A DNA stretch of 8,630 bases, from assembly GCA_047614125.1 (NCBI GenBank), contig JBLHHI010000132.1, forward strand, positions 1-8,630. Reading direction: 5' to 3'. The stretch's first letter is position 1. Each line of letters opens with the position of its first letter. The notes under the pieces are model-generated. The model was not told the origin of the DNA and did no database searches. It saw only the letters and a program-made list of their open reading frames with translations. Shown piece after piece: positions 1 to 6,585 of this stretch. The translations under genes were made by a program, and so were the position numbers. The stretch comes from JBLHHI01 sp047614125. Lineage in GTDB: Bacteria > Bacteroidota > Bacteroidia > NS11-12g > UBA9320.

Positions 1-2
1 AC

Positions 3-632
3 ACACCTAAACGCATCCATCAATATTTGAAAGATGGAGAATCGGACGTATTGGATTATAAACAAGCCATTACGAGTGCTGCTAAAATTGCCAAGTCGAT
101 GGTAGCATTTGCCAACACAAAAGGTGGTGTTTTATTGATTGGCGTTAAGGATGATAGAAAGATTTGTGGTGTTCGATCGGAAGACGAAAAATACATGCTC
201 GATCTTTCAGCCCGTTTCTATTGTAAACCGGAAATCTTTATTGAAATAAAAGAGTGGGAACTTGAAGGGAAACTCATACTGGAATGCTTAGTACCAAAGG
301 GCCCAGATCAGCCCTATTATGCCAAATCAGACGAAAACAACAAGTGGTGGGCGTACATTCGCGTTAAGGATCAAAGCTTGCTTGCCAGCAAAATTGTTGT
401 GGATGTTTTAAAGCGCGCCCAATCAGATCGAGGAACCTTGATTCAATATTCATCGAAAGAACAAGTTATTCTGGATTACTTAATTTACAACCCACGCATA
501 ACCTTAGATGAATATCGCAAAATGGTTAACATCTCACGACAGCGTGCCTCTAAAATATTGGTCAACCTTATCAGCGCAGGTTTAATACATGCCCATACAA
601 CCGAAAAAAAAGAGTTTTATACCTTGGCTTGA
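3..632 (+). CDS. AlbA_2/Schlafen-like putative DNA-binding protein with C-terminal winged helix (5' partial)
   Basis: The reading frame is open from base 3 with no stop, so the gene starts left of the window. A TTG at 27 is the first formal start codon, but the in-frame residues before it (TPKRIHQY) read like normal protein, so I treat the gene as 5'-truncated by the window edge. The N-terminal part has the AlbA_2 (formerly AAA_4, Schlafen-like) signature: ESDVLDYK, then a helix ending in the conserved VAFANTKGGVLLIGVKDD. The last ~60 residues (EQVILDYL...ISRQRASKILVNLISAGLI) look like a winged helix-turn-helix. Proteins of this build are usually annotated as putative transcriptional regulators or ATP-binding proteins, but their ligand and target are mostly unknown. 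It ends 124 bp before purQ, which has its own promoter, so the two are probably not an operon. Family assignment is confident; function is not. Confidence 0.85.
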   Translation, partial: TPKRIHQYLKDGESDVLDYKQAITSAAKIAKSMVAFANTKGGVLLIGVKDDRKICGVRSEDEKYMLDLSARFYCKPEIFIEIKEWELEGKLILECLVPKGPDQPYYAKSDENNKWWAYIRVKDQSLLASKIVVDVLKRAQSDRGTLIQYSSKEQVILDYLIYNPRITLDEYRKMVNISRQRASKILVNLISAGLIHAHTTEKKEFYTLA

Positions 633-702
633 TGCCCGAAAGAATATCCTGTAGTATGAGTTTAATTAATTTTATAATTCAGGCTTACTATGGCCCGTTA
701 GA

Positions 703-735
703 TTGCCATTAAAATAAATAAGCGTACTAACTTTG
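703..735 (+). promoter_or_regulatory. Bacteroidota-type promoter for purQ
   Basis: A TTG (-33 element) at 703-705 is followed after 22 bp by TAACTTTG at 728-735, a full match to the TAnnTTTG -7 consensus of Bacteroidota sigma factors. The predicted transcription start near 741 would give a short leader of about 15 nt before the purQ ATG at 757. Both elements are seen in the sequence. The assignment rests on the known consensus and position, and the 22-bp spacing is at the long end of the accepted range. Confidence 0.5.
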
Positions 736-756
736 CCTGTTGTAAAAACTTAAAAC

Positions 757-1452
757 ATGAAACTAGGTGTTGTAATATTTCCTGGGTCAAATTGCGACCA
801 AGACTTAATTGAAGTGTTGAAACAGCACTGTACCACAAATGTCGTGGAACTTTGGCATAAAGATACTGACCTTCAAGGAAGTACCCATGTGTTTATTCCA
901 GGAGGATTCTCGTACGGGGATTATTTACGAAGTGGCGCCATAGCAAAGTTAAGTCCAATAATGGCAGCGGTTAAAGAGCATGCTGCAAGAGGTGGTTTTG
1001 TGATGGGTATTTGCAATGGTTTCCAAATATTGTGCGAAGCTGGACTATTAGAAGGAGCACTTTTACGCAATGAAAACCAGTTGTTTGTTTGCCAAAACGT
1101 GTTTTTAACCCCCCATAACTGCCATACAAGTGTAACGCACGCCTTGGATGTGGACAAAGCTTATAAAATTCCTATAGCTCATGCCGAAGGGCGTTTTTAT
1201 GCCGATGCAGAAACCATATCAAGGTTAGAATACAACGATCAAATAATATTCAGATATTCATCCGAAGATGGCGAAACCTCACCGGCATTTAATCCCAATG
1301 GTTCGGTAAATAACATAGCTGGAATCTGCAATGCAGAGCAAAATGTTTTTGGGATGATGCCACATCCTGAGCGAGCGGCAAGTGCCGATCTGTTCAATAC
1401 AGATGGTTTGCTTATTTTCAAACACCTCCTATCGCCAGTTGTTTCGGCGTAA
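757..1452 (+). CDS. purQ: Phosphoribosylformylglycinamidine synthase subunit PurQ (glutaminase)
   Basis: PurQ is the class I glutamine amidotransferase subunit of FGAM synthase. It releases ammonia from glutamine for the PurL subunit, in the fourth step of de novo purine synthesis in the cytoplasm. The 231-residue protein has the expected full length (about 220-230). It shows the PurQ N-terminus (VVIFPGSNCDQD), the oxyanion region PGGFSYGDYLRSGAIA (48-63), the nucleophile Cys86 in GICNGFQIL, and the His203/Glu205 pair of the triad in MMPHPER. The sequence therefore looks fully active. A stand-alone PurQ implies a small PurL and a PurS elsewhere in the genome, since neither is in this window. 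The ATG at 757 sits about 22 bp after a good -7 box. No convincing terminator follows it. Confidence 0.97.
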   Translation: MKLGVVIFPGSNCDQDLIEVLKQHCTTNVVELWHKDTDLQGSTHVFIPGGFSYGDYLRSGAIAKLSPIMAAVKEHAARGGFVMGICNGFQILCEAGLLEGALLRNENQLFVCQNVFLTPHNCHTSVTHALDVDKAYKIPIAHAEGRFYADAETISRLEYNDQIIFRYSSEDGETSPAFNPNGSVNNIAGICNAEQNVFGMMPHPERAASADLFNTDGLLIFKHLLSPVVSA

Positions 1453-1539
1453 TCCATAGTTTTTAACATATTCCTTTCTGTTTACATCATTTAGCAATCA
1501 CTTTTGTAGCTAATTATGGACAATGTAAATATCCAGTAA

Positions 1540-1569
1540 TTGAATTATCAAATATATACTGCATCTTTG
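1540..1569 (+). promoter_or_regulatory. Candidate promoter for the zinc-ribbon gene
   Basis: TTG at 1540-1542 and CATCTTTG at 1562-1569 are separated by 19 bp, which fits the Bacteroidota TTG-N19-TAnnTTTG layout with one mismatch in the -7 box (C for T). This would place the transcript start near 1575, just before the ATGs at 1591 and 1609. A weaker alternative is CACTTTTG at 1499-1506, which lacks a good -33 element. If the first reading is right, the TTG at 1540 is promoter DNA and not a start codon. Confidence 0.3.
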
Positions 1570-1590
1570 AGCCATCAAATAAACGTTAAG

Positions 1591-2082
1591 ATGCAATTAG
1601 AATTAGGAATGTACCGAACAACAAAGGGATTTAAGAACAATCATAAATCCACTGAGTTGGTCTGCGAAAATTGTAAGTCTCACTTTTTAGCCAATCGGAA
1701 AAATGCAAGATTTTGCAGTTCAAGCTGTCGATCGCAATTTTGGTTAAACAAAAACGACAAAAAGGTTATCACCTTAGCGGTTCCAATCGATATTGATGAT
1801 AGCTACTTAGAAGAAGTAAAAATGCTTCTAGTGAACTACAAGAAAAAAGGTGGAGATGCATCTAATAAAGTAGTTGCGAAAGTAGAAGTAAAACCCAGTT
1901 CTAAAAAAGAAACCAAATTGTTTGAAAACATGGTTGATTTAAGAGTTTATCTTGAAAACGCAGGTTTTGAAGATTACAAGATTCCAAAAATTGACAATGG
2001 GATTTACTACGACGAAGGTTTGAGCATCAAAAAGATTGAGCAAGGCTGGGAAACCCGCATCATTCAGCAAAACGCCAGCTAG
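1591..2082 (+). CDS. Hypothetical protein with N-terminal four-cysteine zinc ribbon
   Basis: I do not recognise this protein as a named family. From the ATG at 1591 it is 163 residues. The frame opens at 1540 with a TTG directly after an in-frame TAA (1537-1539). I prefer the ATG at 1591, or the one at 1609, because the upstream stretch looks like promoter DNA. Near the N-terminus are Cys25, Cys28, Cys42 and Cys46 (CENC ... RFCSSSCRSQFW), a CX2C-X13-CX3C pattern. It resembles the short zinc ribbons with an 'RxCS..C' second knuckle found in many phage, plasmid and nucleic-acid-associated proteins. The rest is lysine-rich, with a hydrophilic linker (about 90-110) and a C-terminal domain with no motif I know. 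There is no signal peptide or membrane segment. Nucleic-acid binding is an inference from the ribbon alone. The gene converges on the PaaE-like gene across a shared hairpin. Confidence 0.7.
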   Translation: MQLELGMYRTTKGFKNNHKSTELVCENCKSHFLANRKNARFCSSSCRSQFWLNKNDKKVITLAVPIDIDDSYLEEVKMLLVNYKKKGGDASNKVVAKVEVKPSSKKETKLFENMVDLRVYLENAGFEDYKIPKIDNGIYYDEGLSIKKIEQGWETRIIQQNAS

Positions 2083-2091
2083 CCTGTAAAC

Positions 2092-2122
2092 ATTGGTTTT
2101 CGAAACTTATTCGTAAACCAAT
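2092..2122. terminator. Inverted repeat between convergent genes, likely bidirectional terminator
   Basis: Arms at 2092-2104 and 2110-2122 match as inverted repeats at 12 of 13 positions (one T:T mismatch), with a 5-nt loop. The stem lies 9 bp after the stop codon of the zinc-ribbon gene, and the TAA of the PaaE-like gene (2107-2109) falls in the loop. There is no strong T-run on either side, so termination would rely on the A/T-rich outer stem. The position between two converging genes supports a shared terminator, but function is inferred. Confidence 0.55.
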
Positions 2123-3192
2123 TCTACATTGTTAGATGTTGGATGAGATTGACAGGTTAAAACGTATCCTTCCTCAATTTCTGCATCACTGAGGCCCTCA
2201 CGCTCATCCATAAATACCGTTCCCGAATTTACTTTTGCCCTACACGTAGTGCAAACTCCAACCGTACACGAAAATGGAGGATCCATACCTGCATCTTGCG
2301 CTGCTTCTAAGATCGTTTGATCTGGTTTAACTTCCACATCTTGAACATCACCGTAAACGTCAATTCGAATGGTTTGTGTAACAATATCTGCAGATGTTAC
2401 TGTTTCTGCACCAACGCTAACCGATTCATCTACTTCTTTTTTAAGAGCCGTAAAGTATTCGATGTTTATTCGTTCTTTTTCTACATCCAGCTGCAACAGT
2501 GCAGTTTTAATTACTTCCATTAAACCACCTGGGCCACAGATGAAATATAAAGGCTTTTCTGCCCGCACAAAAGTTTTCATTAATTGCTGAACCTTCATTT
2601 CGTTGAGCATGCCGGATAAACCGTTCCAATTTTCTGGTGCCTCGTCTAAGATTTGAACGAGCTTAAACCGGTCTGCATGTTTTTCGGCCAGCACGTCCAA
2701 CTCAGTTTTAAAAATGATGGACTCATAGTTTTTATTGGCGTAAAACAGCGTAATTCGACTCTTTGGTTCTTGATGTAGAATCGTATTTAAGATGGATTTG
2801 ATTGGAGTAATTCCACTTCCCCCAGCAAAAAGCACAAAATCGCGTTCGAAAGAGGCATCCGGAACAACGGTAAACTTGCCCATTGGCGGCATGGAATCTA
2901 CTAAATCTCCTTCTTTTAAAGTCCGGTTGAAATAGGTACTCATCTTACCATTGGGTACTTCTTTTATGGCAACAGAAGGCATAGCATCGAGGTATGGACT
3001 TTCGCAAACGGAATACGAGCGGCGAACGTCCTCTCCATCGAGTTCGAGATGAAAGGTCAAATATTGTCCAGCCAAGTACTTAAATCGATCTTGGACCCCT
3101 GGAGGTACAAGAAATCGAACGGAAACCGCATCTGGGGTGTGTCGAATTATTTTATCAACCTTTAACTTGTAAAATCCTGTGGGTGAGCTCAT
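2107..3192 (-). CDS. PaaE-like flavin reductase with C-terminal 2Fe-2S ferredoxin domain
   Basis: The 361-residue protein has the full three-domain layout of PaaE/ferredoxin-NADP reductase-type electron-transfer proteins. The first is an FAD-binding barrel with RRSYS at 57-61. The second is an NAD(P)-binding domain with GGSGITPI at 124-131 and CGPGG at 219-223. The third is a plant-type 2Fe-2S ferredoxin domain with Cys309, Cys314, Cys317 and Cys347 (CX4C-X2-C-X29-C). All cofactor motifs are intact. It should pass electrons from NAD(P)H through FAD and the iron-sulfur cluster to an oxygenase. In phenylacetate degradation the partner is PaaABCD, but none of those genes is here, so the substrate pathway is unknown. 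Stand-alone copies are common in Bacteroidota and could serve a hydroxylase or desaturase. Its ATG overlaps the asd stop by one base (TAATG), so translation is probably coupled to asd. Confidence 0.9.
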   Translation of the reverse strand: MSSPTGFYKLKVDKIIRHTPDAVSVRFLVPPGVQDRFKYLAGQYLTFHLELDGEDVRRSYSVCESPYLDAMPSVAIKEVPNGKMSTYFNRTLKEGDLVDSMPPMGKFTVVPDASFERDFVLFAGGSGITPIKSILNTILHQEPKSRITLFYANKNYESIIFKTELDVLAEKHADRFKLVQILDEAPENWNGLSGMLNEMKVQQLMKTFVRAEKPLYFICGPGGLMEVIKTALLQLDVEKERINIEYFTALKKEVDESVSVGAETVTSADIVTQTIRIDVYGDVQDVEVKPDQTILEAAQDAGMDPPFSCTVGVCTTCRAKVNSGTVFMDEREGLSDAEIEEGYVLTCQSHPTSNNVELVYE

Positions 3193-4202
3193 TATACTAA
3201 TTGTGTAGAGTTTAAAGTAAAATTATTTTGATGGATGTATTCGGCAATTTGAACGGCATTTGTAGCAGCTCCCTTTCTCAAATTATCACTAACAATCCAC
3301 ATATTTAGCGCATTATCCGCACTGTCATCTCTTCGAATTCGTCCAACAAAAACTTGATCCTTACCTTTCGACAATAAAGGCATGGGGTAAACATTGTTTT
3401 GAACGTCATCTTGAATTTCAACTCCCGGCATTTTTTCTAAAATAGCGTAAATATCGTTGATTTCATAAGGCTTATTCAATTCCACATTAACCGACTCGGA
3501 GTGTCCGCCGTCTACCGGAACACGTACAGCTGTTGCCGTTATGCGTATGGATTGATTTCCAAAAATTTTGTGTGTTTCATTCACAATTTTTAATTCTTCC
3601 CGCGTATATCCGTTTTGTTCAAACACATCACAATGCGGTATGCAATTTTTGTCTATTGGATGCGGATATGCCCGTTCTCCATCTTTTCCAAGTCGTTCAT
3701 TCGCCATTTGATCAACCGCTTTTACGCCCGTGCCTGAAACAGATTGATATGTGCTGATAACCAGCCGCTTAATGCCGTATTTTTGCTGAATTGGATACAA
3801 TGCCATAACCAATTGAATGGTTGAACAATTTGGGTTGGCAATTATTTTATGCTCTTGGTTGAGTTCCTGTGCATTGATTTCTGGAACGCATAAAGGAACG
3901 TTTGGATCCATTCGCCATGCCGAGGAATTATCAATCACGAAGGTTCCTGCCTCAGCAAATTTTGGTGCCCATTCTAATGATACACTTCCACCTGCTGAGA
4001 ATATTGCAACATCAGGCTGAGCTATTACCGCTGCGGCCAATCCAATGCACTGTATTTGTTTTTCTTTAAATTCTATGAATTTGCCCATGGATTTCTCACT
4101 GGCCACCGGAATCAATTCTGATATCGGCAAACTGCTTTTAGCAAGCACTTTTAGCATTTCGGTTCCTACCAAACCCGTTGCTCCAACTACGGCTATCCTC
4201 AT
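3192..4202 (-). CDS. asd: Aspartate-semialdehyde dehydrogenase
   Basis: Asd reduces aspartyl-4-phosphate with NADPH to aspartate semialdehyde, the branch-point intermediate for lysine/diaminopimelate, threonine and methionine. The 336 residues match the usual length. Visible motifs are the Rossmann loop GATGLVG (7-13), the SAGGSVS segment (69-75), the catalytic Cys126 in NPNCSTIQ, the substrate loop STYQSVSGTG (150-159), and the likely catalytic His234 in RVPVDGGHSE. Nothing needed for catalysis appears missing. It lies 79 bp downstream of the DAHP synthase gene on the same strand. I found no convincing promoter in that gap, so co-transcription is likely. Downstream it overlaps the PaaE-like gene by one nucleotide. 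Both neighbours upstream and downstream being unrelated to aspartate metabolism suggests an operon of convenience. Confidence 0.97.
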   Translation of the reverse strand: MRIAVVGATGLVGTEMLKVLAKSSLPISELIPVASEKSMGKFIEFKEKQIQCIGLAAAVIAQPDVAIFSAGGSVSLEWAPKFAEAGTFVIDNSSAWRMDPNVPLCVPEINAQELNQEHKIIANPNCSTIQLVMALYPIQQKYGIKRLVISTYQSVSGTGVKAVDQMANERLGKDGERAYPHPIDKNCIPHCDVFEQNGYTREELKIVNETHKIFGNQSIRITATAVRVPVDGGHSESVNVELNKPYEINDIYAILEKMPGVEIQDDVQNNVYPMPLLSKGKDQVFVGRIRRDDSADNALNMWIVSDNLRKGAATNAVQIAEYIHQNNFTLNSTQLV

Positions 4203-4281
4203 TTATGTATTTTTAAAATCGATTGCTTAACAAATACGATGCTGCAAAGAAAATGTTTTAAACGGAAAGCACGGGATGAAC

Positions 4282-5154
4282 CTAATGAATTTCTTGAACC
4301 TGAACAGGTTGAATCGCTGTTTTCAAATCGATGATTCGATTGGAAGCTGTGGCCATGTTTTGCAAAGACGGCAACATACGTTCAAATTGCTTTAAGTACA
4401 TGCTTTGTGGGCCATCAGAAAGTGCGTCTTCTGGATTGTTGTGAACTTCAATCATTAAGCCATCACCACCCACTGCAATGCTTGCCAAACTCGTAGCTTC
4501 AATCAAATTTCGATTGCCCGTAGCCTGACTTGGATCAACGATAACCGGCAAATGGGTTAACTGTTTAACCAGCGCAACCCCGGCCAAATCCAATGTATTG
4601 CGATTGCTGTTGTCGAAGGTTCGTATTCCTCGCTCACATAAGATCACTTGTTCGTTTCCACCAAGCAAGATGTATTCTGCAGCCAACAACCACTCTTCAA
4701 TGGTTGCATCCATTCCTCGTTTCAAAAGAATGGGCTTATCGGTTTCCCCTAAAGCTCTTAACAGATGATAATTCTTCATATTTCGAGCACCAATCTGAAT
4801 GATATCGGTGTGCGGATAAACCACGTCCAGTAAGCTAATATCCATCACTTCCGTTACGATGTTCAGGTTGAATTCTTTCGAGACATTGCTCAGCAGTTTT
4901 AGCCCAGGTTCTTGTAGGCCCTGAAATTTATAGGGTGAGGTTCTTGGCTTATACGCTCCACCACGTAAGAATTTTATTCCTAAATCACTTACTTTCTGCG
5001 CAATAGCAAATAGTTGCTCTTCGGTTTCCACCGCACAGGGACCGGCAATCATCAACAACTCTTTTCCGCCAATTTCCGTATCACCGATGCAAATCACGCT
5101 TCCTTCCGGACGATGTGATTTACGGGCTAGCCTATATTCTGGTATTCCTTTCAA
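4282..5154 (-). CDS. aroF: 3-deoxy-7-phosphoheptulonate (DAHP) synthase, type I-beta, with metal-site His replaced by Gln
   Basis: DAHP synthase condenses phosphoenolpyruvate and erythrose-4-phosphate in the first step of the shikimate pathway. The 290-residue protein is of the I-beta (KDO8P-synthase-like) class: AGPCAVE (37-43), GGAYKPRTSPYKFQG (65-79), IGARNM (121-126), LKRG (144-147), VDPSQATG (206-213) and VGGDGLMIEVH (228-238). The expected metal ligands Cys40, Glu236 and Asp247 are present, but the usual His of DPSH is Gln210 (codon CAG, 4527-4525). The N-terminus has only the linker-like EYRLARKSHRPEG before the barrel. It has no ferredoxin-like regulatory domain and no chorismate mutase domain, so feedback control through those is not expected. 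There is no ATG before the core: TTG at 5154 is the best start, with CTG at 5187 as an alternative. The frame follows the DUF4270 stop in the same register, 36 bp downstream. Confidence 0.92.
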   Translation of the reverse strand: MKGIPEYRLARKSHRPEGSVICIGDTEIGGKELLMIAGPCAVETEEQLFAIAQKVSDLGIKFLRGGAYKPRTSPYKFQGLQEPGLKLLSNVSKEFNLNIVTEVMDISLLDVVYPHTDIIQIGARNMKNYHLLRALGETDKPILLKRGMDATIEEWLLAAEYILLGGNEQVILCERGIRTFDNSNRNTLDLAGVALVKQLTHLPVIVDPSQATGNRNLIEATSLASIAVGGDGLMIEVHNNPEDALSDGPQSMYLKQFERMLPSLQNMATASNRIIDLKTAIQPVQVQEIH

Positions 5155-5190
5155 AGCTTTAGATTCTGCAAATAAAACAAGATTCAGGTT

Positions 5191-6585
5191 CTATAGTTTG
5201 GTATAAACGATTTTTAACTTCAAGTTTTTAACCGATCCCGAATTATCCGTATTCAAAACCAATCTACTTGGGGTTATGGGTTGATCGGACGGAATGATCA
5301 ATAATAAGCCTCTGTTCTTGTCTACGACTGATTCTGATTCTAAGTACGTGTCTACCAATTCCTGAACGTGTCGATTAATGCGAAAGGTATACGTTTTTGA
5401 TTCTGCATTGTATTGGCCACCATAGTTGGTGTATCCTGCCCAACCCGAAGGAGGTAGTAAGTTATCAATCAAATCAATAATAAAAGCATTGGCACCTGTA
5501 GCTTCGGATGGTTGAACCAATAAAAGTCGGCCCGGAGCTGGAAAATGGTCTGTATTAGACCCATCTTCAACGGTAAAGGTTAATACCGCCTCATTAATCA
5601 AAATTGGCGAACCATTGGCCAACTTAGAAAGTTCCGGTATAATCAACTTTGTTTTACACCCAGTTAACGATTGCACGTAGGTAGTGGAGTAGCCAACATT
5701 TGGTGTATTGAGTTGTGCACTTAGTTCTGTAGAACGCGACTTTATTTCGTAATGCATCGTATTTGCCGATTCTTTCGAAATGTCAAATTCTTTTTTACTT
5801 CCACCGTTGTAATACAAAATAAGCTTTGCATCGTCTGTGGTGAGATTTAATCCAACAAATCGACCCTGTCCGGATGTTAGATTGTTCTTTGGGATTAAGG
5901 CGATGCCATTTAAAAACTTAAGAAACGCCTCATTGCTTCCGTAGGCTCCAAAATTGGTGCCTGCCGTTAAAAACTCTTCTCCAAAGGTTTTATTAAGTGG
6001 TATTCTCAGGATGCCCCTTTGCGAAATTTTTGTACCGTTTTCTACAAAGTGTGTAGAATCTTCGTAACGCAAAGTACCTTTAAACTGCCCGATTTGCTCG
6101 GCGAGTTTTGGATTGTAATTTGAGAAATACTTCTTATTGATATCAATAATTTCATCCATCCGCATAACGTCGATTTCGATCTCCGAACTTGGATCTCCAT
6201 AGGCAAGAACCGACTCCTTTAACGGAACAGACAAGACGATTGAATCTACCGTTGGATTCGTACCGTAAGTAATGTTAATTTCTTGTAAAAGCGCTTGGGT
6301 GTACACCGAAACGGAGCTCTCTCCAAATCTTGGATCATTTAAAGCACCAACGATTAAAGAATTTAACGAATCAACACGTATGGAGTCTTCACGTACTGAA
6401 AATGCAGTTATCTCCAAACTTTCGTCAACAATAGCATTAGGGTCTGTACCTGGAATAAGATTGTACCCAATTTCGTCATCGTGTTTATTACATGACACAA
6501 CAAGCATTGAAAAAGAAATAATGGAAATAAAAAAGGCTGCCCGTGGGACAGCCTTAAGGCTAATTTCGCGCCAAAATTGTGTCAT
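5191..6585 (-). CDS. DUF4270 family lipoprotein
   Basis: This 464-residue protein has a lipoprotein signal peptide: an n-region with Arg6, Lys11 and Arg15, a hydrophobic run from about 17 to 31, and a lipobox LVVSC with Cys32. After the cysteine comes NKHDDE, which resembles the acidic/lysine export signal that sends Bacteroidota lipoproteins to the cell surface. An outer-membrane, surface-exposed location is therefore likely (inference). The rest is beta-rich with no catalytic motif that I recognise. The overall pattern (IGYNLIP near the start, the PSRLVLN...LKLKIVYTKL ending) and the location after a GT5 gene fit DUF4270, a Bacteroidota family of unknown function. The ATG at 6585 overlaps the GT5 gene by 26 nt in another frame. 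A strong terminator-like hairpin lies within codons 11-19, so either expression is attenuated or the true start differs. The only later ATG (residue 27) would leave too short a signal peptide. Confidence 0.85.
   Translation of the reverse strand: MTQFWREISLKAVPRAAFFISIISFSMLVVSCNKHDDEIGYNLIPGTDPNAIVDESLEITAFSVREDSIRVDSLNSLIVGALNDPRFGESSVSVYTQALLQEINITYGTNPTVDSIVLSVPLKESVLAYGDPSSEIEIDVMRMDEIIDINKKYFSNYNPKLAEQIGQFKGTLRYEDSTHFVENGTKISQRGILRIPLNKTFGEEFLTAGTNFGAYGSNEAFLKFLNGIALIPKNNLTSGQGRFVGLNLTTDDAKLILYYNGGSKKEFDISKESANTMHYEIKSRSTELSAQLNTPNVGYSTTYVQSLTGCKTKLIIPELSKLANGSPILINEAVLTFTVEDGSNTDHFPAPGRLLLVQPSEATGANAFIIDLIDNLLPPSGWAGYTNYGGQYNAESKTYTFRINRHVQELVDTYLESESVVDKNRGLLLIIPSDQPITPSRLVLNTDNSGSVKNLKLKIVYTKL
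6529..6553 (-). terminator. Intrinsic terminator/attenuator inside the start of the DUF4270 gene
   Basis: Read on the minus strand, GGCTGTCC (6553-6546), loop CAC, and GGGCAGCC (6542-6535) form an 8-bp stem with one G.T wobble. It is followed at once by six Ts (6534-6529) and then ATTT. This is the classic intrinsic terminator form. It begins 7 nt after the GT5 stop codon (6562-6560) and encodes residues of the DUF4270 signal peptide. The 12-bp perfect palindrome AGCCTTAAGGCT (6561-6550) overlaps the 5' arm and could form a competing small hairpin. The structure is read directly; its activity is inferred. Confidence 0.7.

Noticed and set aside
633..756. Possible terminator after the AlbA_2-like gene.
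   Set aside because: No stem with adequate pairing plus a T-run is visible in this gap; only the purQ promoter is supported.
921..1469. Minus-strand open frames within purQ, and similar antisense frames inside asd, the PaaE-like gene, aroF, DUF4270, GT5 and panC.
   Set aside because: All are fully overlapped by genes with strong family motifs. Their translations show no recognisable domain and atypical composition.
1540..1590. TTG at 1540 as the start of the zinc-ribbon gene.
   Set aside because: It follows an in-frame TAA at 1537, and the TTG fits better as a promoter -33 element 19 bp before CATCTTTG. The ATGs at 1591 and 1609 give a complete zinc ribbon.
4203..4281. Possible promoter for asd (TTTCTTTG on the minus strand at 4252-4245).
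   Set aside because: The -7 box has a mismatch at a key base and no TTG lies at the proper upstream distance, so co-transcription with aroF is more likely.
5154..5193. Readthrough fusion of DUF4270 and aroF, since they are in the same frame.
   Set aside because: It would attach a cytoplasmic enzyme to an exported lipoprotein. TAG followed by AAC is not a known recoding signal, and a TTG start is available.
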